NCBI RefSeq assembly: GCF_001905505.1
Contig: NZ_LIPG01000003.1
Span: 124,001 to 188,000 of the forward strand
Length of the DNA stretch: 64,000 bases
Direction: 5' to 3'
Origin: Streptomyces sp. CB02058
GTDB taxonomy: Bacteria > Actinomycetota > Actinomycetes > Streptomycetales > Streptomycetaceae
The notes beneath the pieces were generated by a model. That model was not told where the DNA came from. It was given only the letters and a program-made list of their open reading frames with translations, and did not search any database. This document shows, piece after piece, positions 1-8,909 of the stretch. Position 1 is the first letter of the stretch. The number at the start of each line of letters is the position of its first letter. The position numbers and the translations under genes are program-made.

Positions 1-49
1 ATGTCCCTTCCTGGTGCAAGGTGGGGTAGTTGTCGAGCAGGGACTGATC

Positions 50-1240
50 ATGGTTCAGAAGCCGCAGAGCGATGCGGAAGGCAAGGAAAGGCGCATAGAT
101 CTGAGCCTGCCGCAGGTTGCGGGCAGCGCCGTCGCGGCCGTCGCGGCGGCGGTGATGGCCTCGCAGCTCGGTGTGTACGGAACCATCGCCGGTGCGGGCG
201 TGATGAGCGTGGTGGCCACCTGCGGGGGATCGGTCTTCCAGCACTTCTTCCGTCGCACGGGGGAGCAGATCCGCGAAGTCACCGTCCAGGTGAAGCATCC
301 GGCGGGCCGTCAGGTCACGGTGCGCACACGGGAGACGATTCCCGCGCCGCACCGCTCGGAGGACCGGACCTGGGGCGACGGGACGACGATGCCGCAGGTG
401 GTGGAGCCCGACGCGGAACGCACCACCGTGCTCCGGCAGGTCCCGTCCGGCGACCCGGAACGCACCACGATGCTCCGGCAGGTCCCGTCCGGCGACCCGG
501 AACGCACCACGATGCTCCGGCAGGTCCCGTCCGGCGACCCGGAACGCACCACGATGCTCCGGCAGGTCCCGTCCGGCGACGAGGACCGGACAGCGATGCT
601 CCCGCAGGCCCGCCCCGGCGACCCGGACCGTACGACGATGATGCGCAAGGTCCCGTCCGGCGACGAGGACCGTACGACCGTGATACCGCAGGCCCGGCCC
701 GGCGACCCGGAGCCGGACGACGCCTACTCCGACGCCCGTACGCACGGCACCCGCGTCCGCGGCTGGAAGCGCTCCGCCCTCGCCGCCACCGGGGTCTTCG
801 TCCTGTCCATGGCGGGCATCACCGTGTACGAGATGGTCTCGGGGCACGACCTCGCCGGCAACGGAGGCACCACCGTCGGCTCCGTCGTGCGCGGCGAGCG
901 CGGCGCGGGGACGACCTCGCCCGAGCCCTCCGTCAGCACCGACGGCACCGGCCAGGAGGAGGACGGCGGCGACAGCGGTCGGCCGGACGACGGCGACGCG
1001 ACCACGCCCGGCACGGACTCCGGGGACGCGGAGAGCGCGCAGCCCGGCACCACCGAGGGGGACGGCTCGACCACGGGCCCCGCACCCACGCCCTCCGCGA
1101 CCGGCGGAGCCACGACGCCGGAGCCCACCAGCCCCACGGCACCGGGCGACGGCGCCACCTCGCAGGCACCGGACCCGGCCGCGACCACCGGCGCCCCGGC
1201 CCAGGAGGAAGGCGCGCCCGGAGCGGACGCCGACCGGTGA
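50..1240 (+). CDS. Repeat-bearing membrane protein with Thr-rich 14-aa repeats
   Basis: A 396-residue protein of unknown function. The N-terminus (about residues 19-67) is Ala/Gly/Val-rich and hydrophobic, with a GTIAGAGVMSVVAT core typical of a small glycine-rich membrane hairpin. It is followed by seven 14-residue repeats (about residues 123-220), a single transmembrane helix (about 241-265, containing VFVLSMAGITVY) and a long Pro/Thr/Gly/Asp-rich tail like an extracytoplasmic low-complexity segment. The repeats would lie on the cytoplasmic side if the tail is outside. The ATG at 50 is chosen because GAGCAGGGA precedes it; a GTG at 14 in the same frame is the alternative and the window edge hides the true upstream context. 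No catalytic motif is visible. The repeats suggest a scaffold or multi-site phosphorylation target, but that is inference. Confidence 0.7.
   Translation: MVQKPQSDAEGKERRIDLSLPQVAGSAVAAVAAAVMASQLGVYGTIAGAGVMSVVATCGGSVFQHFFRRTGEQIREVTVQVKHPAGRQVTVRTRETIPAPHRSEDRTWGDGTTMPQVVEPDAERTTVLRQVPSGDPERTTMLRQVPSGDPERTTMLRQVPSGDPERTTMLRQVPSGDEDRTAMLPQARPGDPDRTTMMRKVPSGDEDRTTVIPQARPGDPEPDDAYSDARTHGTRVRGWKRSALAATGVFVLSMAGITVYEMVSGHDLAGNGGTTVGSVVRGERGAGTTSPEPSVSTDGTGQEEDGGDSGRPDDGDATTPGTDSGDAESAQPGTTEGDGSTTGPAPTPSATGGATTPEPTSPTAPGDGATSQAPDPAATTGAPAQEEGAPGADADR
416..709 (+). repeat. Seven tandem 42-bp in-frame repeats
   Basis: Seven consecutive 42-bp units begin at 416, 458, 500, 542, 584, 626 and 668. Units 1-4 encode ERTTxLRQVPSGD followed by P or E. 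Units 5-7 are diverged (DRTAMLPQARPGDP, DRTTMMRKVPSGDE, DRTTVIPQARPGDP). Units 2 and 3 are identical at DNA level, so copy number may vary by slippage or recombination. A degenerate unit lies just upstream (from about 374). Confidence 0.93.
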
Positions 1241-1283
1241 CCGCGCCCCGACGGCGCGCACCGGACCACTCGGGCCGCCGTCG

Positions 1284-2603
1284 TCAGTCGCCGAGCACCC
1301 GGCGCAGATAGGCGTTGGCGAACAGCCGGTCCGGGTCGAGCCGGTCGCGTACGGCGGTGAACTCGCCGAAGCGCGGGTAGACCTCCGCGAGATGGCCGGC
1401 CTCCCGGGTGTGGATCTTGCCCCAGTGCGGGCGGCCCTCGTACCCCGTCATGATCCGCTCGACGGCCGTGAAGTACGCCTGGTGGGGCGTGCCCTTGTAC
1501 AGATGGACCGCGATGTACGCGCTCTCCCGGCCCGACGCCGTGGAGAGCGCGATGTCGTCCGCGGGGGCCGTGCGTACCTCCACGGGAAAGCTGATCCGCA
1601 GCGGCGAGCGATCGACCATCGCCTTGAGCTCGCGCAGCGCCTCCACCGCTGCCTCGCGCGGCAGCGCGTACTCCATCTCGACGAAGCGCACCCGCCGGGG
1701 GCTGGTGAACACCTTGTACGGGATGTCCGTGTACGTGCGGGCCGACAGGGCCCGGCTGGAGAGCCGGGCTATGGAGGGGATGGTGCCGGGGACCGCCCGG
1801 CCCACCGAACAGGCGACCTGGAAGATCCCGTTGGAGAGCAGCTCGTCGTCGATCCAGCCGCTGATCCGGCCGGGAGGGGCGGGCGGACCGGCGCTGCGGT
1901 TGTTGCGCTTGGTGTTGCAGTTGCCGGTGTGCGGGAACCAGTAGAACTCGAAGTGCTCGTTCTCGGCGACGAGCTGGTCGAAATCGGAGGTGACCCGGTC
2001 GAAGGTCATCGGTTCCTCGCGGGCGGTGAGCAGGAAGACCGGCTCCACCGCGAAGGTGATCGCGGTGACCACCCCGAGGGCCCCGAGCCCGATCCGGGCC
2101 GCGGCGAACACGTCCGGGTGCTCGCTCTCCGAGCAGCGCAGCACCGTGCCGTCGGCCGTCACCAGCTCCAGCGCGCGGATCTGCGCGGATATCGAGGCCG
2201 AGTCCCGGCCGGTGCCGTGGGTGCCCGTGGAGGTGGCCCCGGCGACCGTCTGCTCCATGATGTCGCCCATGTTGGTGAGGGAGAGCCCCTCCCGGGCGAG
2301 CGCGGCGTTGAGGCGCTTCAGCGGGGTGCCGGCCTCGACCGTGACGGTCATCGCCGCACGGTCGATGTCCCGGATGCCGGTGAGCAGATCGGGCCGCACG
2401 AGGACGCCGTCGGTGGCCGCGGTCGCCGTGAACGAGTGGCCGGTGCCGACGGGCTTCACGGTGAGGCCGTCCTCGGACGCCCTGCGCAGCACCTCGGCGA
2501 GTTCGTCGACGGACGCGGGGGAGGCCACGCGTGCCGGACGGGCGGTGACGTTGCCCGCCCAGTTACGCCACGTGCTCGCCGTCCGTGCGTAGGTGTCGGT
2601 CAT
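1284..2603 (-). CDS. FAD-linked aldonolactone/alditol oxidase family protein
   Basis: A 439-residue member of the D-arabinono-1,4-lactone / L-gulono-lactone oxidase family, which oxidises sugar lactones or alditols with O2. The FAD-binding half (about residues 20-190) shows PVGTGHSFT, whose His is the usual covalent FAD attachment residue, and GATSTGTHGTG. The C-terminal ALO domain ends with the typical 'FGEF...RLDPDRLFANAYLR' layout, split here by a few residues. Length is normal. The ATG at 2603 lies inside the 3' end of the upstream MFS gene (41-bp overlap), so the two are probably co-transcribed and coupled. The substrate cannot be read from the sequence. Confidence 0.85.
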   Translation of the reverse strand: MTDTYARTASTWRNWAGNVTARPARVASPASVDELAEVLRRASEDGLTVKPVGTGHSFTATAATDGVLVRPDLLTGIRDIDRAAMTVTVEAGTPLKRLNAALAREGLSLTNMGDIMEQTVAGATSTGTHGTGRDSASISAQIRALELVTADGTVLRCSESEHPDVFAAARIGLGALGVVTAITFAVEPVFLLTAREEPMTFDRVTSDFDQLVAENEHFEFYWFPHTGNCNTKRNNRSAGPPAPPGRISGWIDDELLSNGIFQVACSVGRAVPGTIPSIARLSSRALSARTYTDIPYKVFTSPRRVRFVEMEYALPREAAVEALRELKAMVDRSPLRISFPVEVRTAPADDIALSTASGRESAYIAVHLYKGTPHQAYFTAVERIMTGYEGRPHWGKIHTREAGHLAEVYPRFGEFTAVRDRLDPDRLFANAYLRRVLGD

Positions 2604-3807
2604 CTTCCCCGCGCCCTCCCCTAGGAGCCGGCTCGGCGAGCCGGCGATACCCCAGGAACGCCACCGCGGCCGCGAGCGCTCCCGCCACGGCGGGCACCGC
2701 GTACCCCGCCTCGGCCCCGGAGGCGTCGACCACCCAGCCGGCGGCGGAGGAGCCGAGCGCCACCCCGACCGCGAGTCCGGTGCTGGTCCAGGTCATGCCC
2801 TCGGTCAGCTGGTTGCGCGGTACGTGCTGTTCGACGAGGGCCATCGTGGTGACCATCGTCGGTGCGATGGCGAGGCCCGCGACAAAGAGCGCCACGGCCA
2901 GGAACGGCAGGCTCCCGGCCAGTTGGAGGGGGATCATACTCACGGCCATCGCGCACACCCCCACCAGCCACCGGGTGGACGGCTTCCCCCGCAGGTGCAG
3001 CAGACCGAAGACGGCTCCCGCGAGGCATGAACCCAGGGCGTAGACCGCCAGCACGAGGCTCGCCGCCGCCTTGTGGCCGCGCTCCTCGGCGAAGGCGACC
3101 GTCACCACGTCGACCGCTCCGAAGATCGTCCCGGTGGCGACGAAGGTGACCACCAGCACCCGGAGGCCCGGCGAGCGCAGTGCCGAACCGCCCGTGTGCT
3201 GCTCCTTCGGATGCGGCTTCGGCTCGGTGGCGCGCTGGGCGGTCAGCCAGAAGACCCCGATCACCAGGAACACACCGGCGATCAGGGGGCCCGCCTCCGG
3301 GAACCACGCGGTGGACAGGCCGATCGAGATGATGGGCCCGAAGATGAAGCACACCTCGTCGACGATCGACTCCCAGGAGTAGGCGGTGTGCAGCTGACGC
3401 CCCGAACCCCGGTAGATCTCGGCCCAGCGGGCCCGGACCATCGACCCCACGCTCGGGACGCAGCCGGCCCCCGCCGCGAAGACGAACAGGGTCCAGTCCG
3501 GCAGTCGCTGCTGCGCGCAGACCAGCAGCCCCGCGACCGACGCGGCCGCGAACAGGGTGACGGGGCGCAGCACACGGCGCTGCCCGTGCCGGTCGACCAG
3601 CCGGGACACCTGCGGGCCCATGACGGCCGCCGCCATGGCGAGCGTGGCGGAGAGCGCACCGGCGAGCCCGTAGCGGCCGGTGAGCTGGGAGACCATCGTG
3701 ACGACGCCGATCCCCATCATGGACAGCGGCATCCGGCCGAAGAAGCCGGCCGCCGAGAACTCCCGGGCTCCGGGAGCGGCGAAGATGGCGCGGTAGGGGC
3801 TGGGCAA
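2563..3807 (-). CDS. MFS transporter
   Basis: A 414-residue major facilitator with about 12 hydrophobic segments in two halves separated by a charged loop (near [12 protein letters not shown]). The first cytoplasmic loop has the MFS-type [12 protein letters not shown] motif. It starts with TTG at 3807, supported by GGAG seven bases upstream; no ATG/GTG in frame is better placed. The 3' end overlaps the oxidase gene by 41 bp. It diverges from the ferrochelatase gene. The substrate is unknown; a drug or metabolite exporter of the YbfB/Bcr-like type is the likeliest class. Confidence 0.85.
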   Translation of the reverse strand: MPSPYRAIFAAPGAREFSAAGFFGRMPLSMMGIGVVTMVSQLTGRYGLAGALSATLAMAAAVMGPQVSRLVDRHGQRRVLRPVTLFAAASVAGLLVCAQQRLPDWTLFVFAAGAGCVPSVGSMVRARWAEIYRGSGRQLHTAYSWESIVDEVCFIFGPIISIGLSTAWFPEAGPLIAGVFLVIGVFWLTAQRATEPKPHPKEQHTGGSALRSPGLRVLVVTFVATGTIFGAVDVVTVAFAEERGHKAAASLVLAVYALGSCLAGAVFGLLHLRGKPSTRWLVGVCAMAVSMIPLQLAGSLPFLAVALFVAGLAIAPTMVTTMALVEQHVPRNQLTEGMTWTSTGLAVGVALGSSAAGWVVDASGAEAGYAVPAVAGALAAAVAFLGYRRLAEPAPRGGRGEDDRHLRTDGEHVA

Positions 3808-3934
3808 GGTAGTGCTCCGGTCAAGCCTGTCAGGAGTGCGAGGGGCTGATACAGCTTACGGCCGCCCCCGGTGCGCCCATGACGCGCCGACGGCGGTTGC
3901 CGCGCCGTCGGAGGCGGGTGGCAGGATCGGGTGC

Positions 3935-5059
3935 ATGTCCGATGTGCGTGATCCCGCTCCCTACGACGCTCTGCTGCTGCTCTCCTTCGGAGGCCCTGAA
4001 GGTCCCGACGACGTGGTTCCGTTCCTGCAGAACGTGACGCGTGGCCGGGGCATCCCCGAGGAACGGCTCAAAGAGGTCGGCAAGCACTACTTCCTCTTCG
4101 GCGGCGTGAGCCCGATCAACGCGCAGAACAGGGCGCTGCTCGACGCGCTGCGCAAGGACTTCGCGGAGAACTGCCTGGAGATCCCGGTCTACTGGGGCAA
4201 CCGCAACTGGGCCCCGTACCTCACCGACACCCTCCGCGAGATGGTCGCGGACGGCCGCCGGCGCATCGCCGTGCTCGCCACCAGCGCCTACGCCTCGTAC
4301 TCCGGCTGCCGCCAGTACCGCGAGAACCTCGCGGAGTCGCTCTCCGTGCTGGAGGCGGAGGGGCTCCCGGTGCCCCGGGTGGACAAGCTCCGGCACTACT
4401 TCAACCACCCCGGCTTCGTGCGGCCCATGGTCGACGGCGTGCTGGCCTCGCTCGCCGGTCTCCCCGAGGACGCCAGGGCGGGCGCGCACCTCGCGTTCAC
4501 CACCCACTCCATCCCGACCTCGGCCGCCGACGCCTCGGGACCGGTGGAGTCGCACGGTGACGGCGGCTCGTACGTGGCCGAGCACCTGGACGTCGCCCGG
4601 GTGATCGTCGAGGCCGTGCGCGAGGAGACCGGCGTCGCGTACCCGTGGCAGCTCGTCTACCAGTCGCGCAGCGGCGCCCCGCACATCCCGTGGCTGGAGC
4701 CCGACATCTGCGACCACCTGGAGACGCTTCACGGCGACGGCGTCCCGGCGGTCGTCATGGCCCCCATCGGCTTCGTCTCGGACCACATGGAGGTGCTGTA
4801 CGACCTCGACACGGAGGCCACGGCGAAGGCCGCCGAGCTGGGGCTGCCGGTGCGACGGTCGGCGACGGTCGGCGCGGACCCCCGGTTCGCCGCGGCCGTG
4901 CGCGAGCTCCTCCTGGAGCGTGCCGCCGCCGAGCAGGAGCGCCCGGTCACGCCGTGCGCCCTGGGCGCGCTCGGTCCGTCCCACGACCTCTGTCCGGTCG
5001 GCTGCTGCCCGGCCCGGGCACCGAAGCCCGCCGCCGCGGGAGCCGACAGCCCCTTCTAG
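3935..5059 (+). CDS. hemH: Ferrochelatase (coproporphyrin ferrochelatase type)
   Basis: Inserts Fe2+ into the tetrapyrrole late in haem synthesis. In actinobacteria the substrate is coproporphyrin III, so cpfC is the functional name. 374 residues, cytosolic. The start [20 protein letters not shown] is diagnostic, the active-site His lies in FTTHSIPTS, and [14 protein letters not shown] carries the conserved Glu. Four cysteines match the known [2Fe-2S] pattern of actinobacterial ferrochelatases: one in [11 protein letters not shown] (about residue 125) and three near the C-terminus in [18 protein letters not shown], where only three of the four are needed. The ATG at 3935 is chosen over the upstream in-frame extension because the protein family starts here. 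Confidence 0.96.
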   Translation: MSDVRDPAPYDALLLLSFGGPEGPDDVVPFLQNVTRGRGIPEERLKEVGKHYFLFGGVSPINAQNRALLDALRKDFAENCLEIPVYWGNRNWAPYLTDTLREMVADGRRRIAVLATSAYASYSGCRQYRENLAESLSVLEAEGLPVPRVDKLRHYFNHPGFVRPMVDGVLASLAGLPEDARAGAHLAFTTHSIPTSAADASGPVESHGDGGSYVAEHLDVARVIVEAVREETGVAYPWQLVYQSRSGAPHIPWLEPDICDHLETLHGDGVPAVVMAPIGFVSDHMEVLYDLDTEATAKAAELGLPVRRSATVGADPRFAAAVRELLLERAAAEQERPVTPCALGALGPSHDLCPVGCCPARAPKPAAAGADSPF

Positions 5060-5135
5060 GCCGAGCCCCCGCACCCTCGCCGTCCGCGGGAGCCGACAGC
5101 CCGTCCGGTGCCCGCGACACCACCCCTGGAGCGTT

Positions 5136-5936
5136 GTGACCGACCCCCTCCTGTCCGAACTGCTCGACCTCGCCCTGGAAGCCGGCCGCCGGGCCGGTGC
5201 CCTGCTGCGGGACGGCCGTCCCGCCGACCTGGGAGTGGCCGCCACGAAGTCCAGCCCCATCGACGTCGTCACCGAGATGGACATCCGGGCGGAGAAGCTG
5301 ATCACCGGCTATCTCTCCGAGCACCGCCCCGCCGACGGCTTCCTCGGTGAGGAGGGTGCCAGCGCCGAAGGCAGCAGCGGCATCCGCTGGGTCATCGACC
5401 CGCTCGACGGCACCGTGAACTACCTCTACGGGCTGCCCACCTGGTCCGTCTCCATCGCCGCCGAGCGCGACGGCGAGCGGGTCGTGGGGGTGGTCGAGGC
5501 CCCGATGCGCCGCGAGACGTTCCACGCGGTGCTGGGGCGCGGCGCCTACGGCAACGGCGAAGCGCTGCGCTGCCGCCCCACGGCGCCCCTCGACCAGGCC
5601 CTGGTGGCGACCGGCTTCAACTACGTCACCGAGGTCCGCACCCATCAGGCGGCCGTGGCCCAGCAGCTGATCCCGCGGCTGCGCGACATCCGGCGCGGCG
5701 GGTCCGCCGCCATCGAGCTCTGCGACGTCGCGGCGGGCCGGCTCGACGGCTACTACGAGCGCGGGCTGCACCCGTGGGACGTGGCGGCGGGCGACCTCAT
5801 CGCCCGGGAGGCCGGAGCGCTCACCGGCGGCCGGCCGGGCCTCCCCGCGGACGGGGACCTGACCGTCGCCGCGACCCCCGGTGTCTTCGAGCCGCTGCAG
5901 GCGATCCTCGACGAGCTGGGCGCCTGGCACGACTGA
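5136..5936 (+). CDS. Inositol monophosphatase family phosphatase
   Basis: A 266-residue Mg2+-dependent phosphatase of the IMPase/SuhB family, hydrolysing inositol-1-phosphate or related sugar phosphates. The metal site is visible as GEEG (about residue 70) and the WVIDPLDGTVNY motif, and the C-terminal metal/substrate motif is HPWDVAAGDLIAREAGA. The GTG start at 5136 is preceded by GGAG. It lies 76 bp after hemH and is probably transcribed with it. The long hairpin at 6014-6062 ends the unit. In actinobacteria such enzymes can feed myo-inositol to mycothiol synthesis; which substrate this paralogue uses is not determinable here. Confidence 0.92.
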   Translation: MTDPLLSELLDLALEAGRRAGALLRDGRPADLGVAATKSSPIDVVTEMDIRAEKLITGYLSEHRPADGFLGEEGASAEGSSGIRWVIDPLDGTVNYLYGLPTWSVSIAAERDGERVVGVVEAPMRRETFHAVLGRGAYGNGEALRCRPTAPLDQALVATGFNYVTEVRTHQAAVAQQLIPRLRDIRRGGSAAIELCDVAAGRLDGYYERGLHPWDVAAGDLIAREAGALTGGRPGLPADGDLTVAATPGVFEPLQAILDELGAWHD

Positions 5937-6013
5937 GGCGCCGCCCCTGACGCTCCCGGCACGACCGGCATGTGCCGTCACGACCTCTGACGGCACCGTG
6001 AGGAGCGCCAGGA

Positions 6014-6062
6014 CACGAGGAGGCCCCGGAGAGGCAGTACGCCTCTCCGGGGCCTCCTCGTG
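6014..6062. terminator. Bidirectional terminator hairpin
   Basis: A perfect 22-bp inverted repeat (6014-6035 with 6041-6062) around a 5-base loop AGTAC. It separates the phosphatase gene from the convergent small gene at 6068-6241 and can serve both. No U-tract, as usual for Streptomyces. Confidence 0.9.
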
Positions 6063-6067
6063 GCGGC

Positions 6068-6241
6068 TCAGACGCTTGTGGCGCTGATTTCTACGCCGTG
6101 CTCGGCGGCGAGGCGGTGCAGGTCGTCAAGCTCTCCCTGCTCGACATCCGCGAGGAAGTCGTCGCCCGTCTCGCGAGCCCTCGTGAGGTCGGACTCGGTG
6201 GTCTTGATTCGTTGCAGCAGACCTGCGGTGAAAGCGTCCAT
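6068..6241 (-). CDS. Small conserved helical protein (57 aa)
   Basis: Encodes a 57-residue acidic, heptad-like protein beginning MDAFTAGLLQRIKTTESDL and containing DDFLADVEQGELDDLHRLA. It is predicted all-helical, probably coiled coil, with no membrane segment. I recall small conserved Streptomyces proteins of this form at this locus between the phosphatase and cutR. The internal ATG at 6241 is preferred over the one at 6256 because GAGGGGGC sits about 7 bases upstream. Function unknown. Convergent with the phosphatase gene and divergent from cutR. Confidence 0.75.
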   Translation of the reverse strand: MDAFTAGLLQRIKTTESDLTRARETGDDFLADVEQGELDDLHRLAAEHGVEISATSV

Positions 6242-6428
6242 GAAGCGCCCCCTCATCGTGGGTCGGTGGCACGGGGGTGTGCCCGGTGGTCCTCCGGCAC
6301 GGGGACCGGAGTGCGGGTGATCACGCAGTCCCTCTGGAAGCAGGACGGGCTGTGGTACGCCACATGCATGGCGTGATCGCGGGTGTGCAGTCGTCCTCCC
6401 CGGGGTCCGCCCGCGAGAAACCTCAACT

Positions 6429-6458
6429 GGCCCGGGAATCCGATCAATTCCCCGGGCC
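6429..6458. other. Inverted repeat in the cutR upstream region
   Basis: GGCCCGGGAAT (6429-6439) pairs with ATTCCCCGGGCC (6447-6458) around a 7-base loop, with one bulged base. It sits inside the 361-bp gap between the small gene at 6068-6241 and cutR; the rest of that gap shows no convincing coding frame. It could be a leader structure or part of a regulator site; function unknown. Confidence 0.5.
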
Positions 6459-6602
6459 CACGGCTCCGGCGGCGTCGTCTTACCGCCGGTTTATGCGCGT
6501 TACGGGCAGGATGGACGCGCACAGTCGGTGCCGCTGACGTGCAGCGAGCGGCCGGAACAAGGGCCGCTCGCCGTATTTCTGGATCTAGGGAAGGACTGCG
6601 CC

Positions 6603-7256
6603 GTGCGCGTACTCGTCGTCGAGGACGAGCAGCTGCTCGCCGATGCGGTGGCCACCGGACTGCGCCGGGAGGCCATGGCCGTCGACGTTGTCTACGACGG
6701 AGCCGCGGCCCTCGAACGTGTCGGGGTCAACGACTACGACGTCGTCGTGCTGGACCGGGACCTCCCCCTGGTGCACGGTGACGACGTCTGCCGCAAGATC
6801 GTCGAGCTCGGGATGCCCACCAGGGTGCTCATGCTCACCGCGTCCGGCGACGTCAGCGACCGGGTCGAGGGCCTGGAGCTCGGCGCGGACGACTACCTGC
6901 CCAAGCCCTTCGCCTTCAGCGAGCTGACCGCGCGGGTGCGCGCCCTGGGGCGCCGCACCACCGTCGCGCTGCCGCCGGTGCTGGAGCGGGCGGGCATCAA
7001 GCTGGACCCCAACCGCCGCGAGGTCTTCCGGGACGAGCAGGAGATCCAGCTCGCCCCGAAGGAGTTCGCGGTCCTGGAGGTCCTCATGCGCAGCGAGGGC
7101 GCGGTCGTCTCGGCCGAGCAGCTGCTGGAGAAGGCGTGGGACGAGAACACCGACCCGTTCACCAACGTCGTACGGGTGACCGTGATGACCCTGCGGCGCA
7201 AGCTCGGCGAGCCTCCCGTCATCGTCACCGTCCCCGGCTCCGGCTACCGGATCTGA
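6603..7256 (+). CDS. cutR: Response regulator CutR (OmpR family)
   Basis: 217-residue DNA-binding response regulator, partner of the sensor at 7264-8505. The receiver domain has VRVLVVEDEQ at its start, the phospho-acceptor Asp in VVVLDRDLPLVHGDD (about residue 50) and the KPFAFSEL switch lysine. The OmpR winged helix ends ...VTVPGSGYRI. GTG at 6603 follows GGAAGGA. Upstream in-frame codons exist but extend past the family start. CutRS was first described in S. lividans as affecting copper-dependent melanin production; later work links it to envelope protein quality control. Confidence 0.94.
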   Translation: MRVLVVEDEQLLADAVATGLRREAMAVDVVYDGAAALERVGVNDYDVVVLDRDLPLVHGDDVCRKIVELGMPTRVLMLTASGDVSDRVEGLELGADDYLPKPFAFSELTARVRALGRRTTVALPPVLERAGIKLDPNRREVFRDEQEIQLAPKEFAVLEVLMRSEGAVVSAEQLLEKAWDENTDPFTNVVRVTVMTLRRKLGEPPVIVTVPGSGYRI

Positions 7257-7263
7257 GGGCGTG

Positions 7264-8505
7264 ATGGCAGCCTCTCCGGGACCGGTCGCCGCGCCTCCGA
7301 AGCCGACCTGGGAGCCCAAGCAGCAGGAGGTCCCCTATCCGTGGCTCCGGCCGACCATCCGGATACGGCTCACGCTCCTGTACGGCGGGATGTTCCTCAT
7401 CGCGGGCATCCTGCTGCTCTCGATCATCTACATGCTGGCCGCCCAGGCCCTGCACGACGCCGGTGGTCTGGAGTTCCGGGTCTCCGGGACGAACGTCCAG
7501 ATCTCCAGCGACACCTGCCCGCAGCTCGGCTCCGCGCAGAACAACGGCCAGCTCAACGAGGCGATCAAGGACTGCACCGCCGCCCAGCGCCAGCACGCGC
7601 TGGACAGCCTGCTGAACAGGGCGCTGCTCGCCCTCGTGGGCCTCAGCATCATCGCCTTCGCCTTCGGCTACGCCATGGCGGGACGCGTCCTGTCCCCGCT
7701 GGGCCGGATCACCCGCACCGCCCGCAGGGTGGCGGGGACCGACCTGTCCCGCCGGATCGAGCTGGACGGCCCCGACGACGAGCTCAAGGAGCTCGCCGAC
7801 ACCTTCGACGAGATGCTGGACCGCCTGGAGCGCGCCTTCACGGCCCAGCAGCGGTTCGTGGGGAACGCCTCGCACGAACTGCGTACGCCGCTCGCCATCA
7901 ACCGCACGCTGCTGGAGGTGCATCTCTCCGACCCTGAGGCCCCCACCGAGCTCCAGCAGCTCGGCAAGACGCTCCTGGCCACCAACGAGCGCAGCGAGCA
8001 GCTCGTGGAGGGGCTGCTGCTGCTCGCCCGCAGCGACAACCAGATCGTCGAGCGCAAGCCCGTCGACCTGGCCGAGGTCGCCGGCCGCGCCATCGACCAG
8101 ACGCGGGCGGAGGCGGCGGACAAGGGCGTGGAGGTCCGGGGCGAACGCCGTCCCGTGGTCGTCCAGGGCAACGGGGTCCTCCTGGAGCGCATCGCGCTGA
8201 ACCTCGTGCAGAACGCCGTTCGCTACAACGTGGCGGAGGGAGGCTGGGTGGAGGTCACCACCGAGGCCCAGCACGGGCAGGCGCTCCTGGTGGTCTCGAA
8301 CACCGGGCCGGTGGTCCCCGCCTACGAGATCGACAACCTCTTCGAGCCGTTCAGACGGCTGCGTACGGAGCGCACGGGCAGCGACAAGGGCGTCGGCCTC
8401 GGCCTGTCGATCGCGCGGTCCGTCGCGCGGGCGCACGGAGGCCGTATCATCGCGGAGCCCCGCGAGGGCGGTGGTCTCGTGATGCGCGTCACTCTGCCGG
8501 TCTGA
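7264..8505 (+). CDS. cutS: Sensor histidine kinase CutS
   Basis: 413-residue membrane histidine kinase. TM1 (about residues 38-62, GMFLIAGILLLSIIYMLA) and TM2 (about 121-140) flank a short extracytoplasmic loop of about 60 residues containing exactly two cysteines, one in SSDTCPQ and one in IKDCTAA. HAMP follows, then the H-box GNASHELRTPLA and the ATPase boxes NLVQNAVRYN and GVGLGLSIARS. ATG at 7264 is four bases after GAGGG; a GTG at 7261 is the alternative. It starts 7 bp after cutR stops, so the two are one operon. The two cysteines are the likely sensor element. Confidence 0.94.
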   Translation: MAASPGPVAAPPKPTWEPKQQEVPYPWLRPTIRIRLTLLYGGMFLIAGILLLSIIYMLAAQALHDAGGLEFRVSGTNVQISSDTCPQLGSAQNNGQLNEAIKDCTAAQRQHALDSLLNRALLALVGLSIIAFAFGYAMAGRVLSPLGRITRTARRVAGTDLSRRIELDGPDDELKELADTFDEMLDRLERAFTAQQRFVGNASHELRTPLAINRTLLEVHLSDPEAPTELQQLGKTLLATNERSEQLVEGLLLLARSDNQIVERKPVDLAEVAGRAIDQTRAEAADKGVEVRGERRPVVVQGNGVLLERIALNLVQNAVRYNVAEGGWVEVTTEAQHGQALLVVSNTGPVVPAYEIDNLFEPFRRLRTERTGSDKGVGLGLSIARSVARAHGGRIIAEPREGGGLVMRVTLPV

Positions 8506-8507
8506 GA

Positions 8508-8526
8508 GGCTTCACGGTGTGAAGCC
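8508..8526 (+). terminator. Hairpin after cutS
   Basis: GGCTTCAC (8508-8515), loop GGT, GTGAAGCC (8519-8526): a perfect 8-bp stem three bases after the cutS stop. Confidence 0.65.
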
Positions 8527-8588
8527 GCATTGGATCGCTCTGTTCGCTTTCGGCGGAATTTCCGAACCCTGTTCCCATTCTGTCCCTG

Positions 8589-8602
8589 TGTGATCGATCA
8601 CA
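8589..8602. promoter_or_regulatory. Perfect palindrome TGTGATCGATCACA upstream of DUF4193 gene
   Basis: A 14-bp perfect palindrome in the 383-bp gap between the cutS terminator and the DUF4193 gene. A second TGATCA-type core (GTGATCACA) follows at about 8631. The half-sites resemble CRP/FNR-type TGTGA-TCACA but with a 4-bp rather than 6-bp spacer. The rest of the gap contains no credible coding frame. Confidence 0.5.
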
Positions 8603-8909
8603 GGCGCGATTTCTCGTCCCTCTACTCTCCGTGATCACATCTGAGCCCGAAAGCCTGGAATCGTCCGGGTTTCCGGGGGTCGGTATCACGGGAAGTACAC
8701 GGGGTGGCGCCCGTGAAGTGCAGCAATAGGACCGTGTACGGTCCCCATCGCCACCCAAGCTGATCGCTCCCGAGAGATCCGGTTGGGTGTCGATTGAGTA
8801 ACAGACCTTGATGTGAGGCAAAATCTCCGCCTCAGGTCGGGCACAAGTCCGGCCTCTCACGCGTTACGTGCGCTGAGACACCGCAGACACCCATGAGGGG
8901 GAGAGCGAC

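Noticed and set aside
416..709. Tandem 42-bp repeats as a CRISPR array
   Set aside because: Units are contiguous without spacers and translate in frame into a protein repeat; no cas genes.
1..1311. Open frame 1-1311 overlapping the repeat-protein gene
   Set aside because: It is a shadow with Arg/Gly/His-rich sequence; the repeats appear in it only because 42 is divisible by three.
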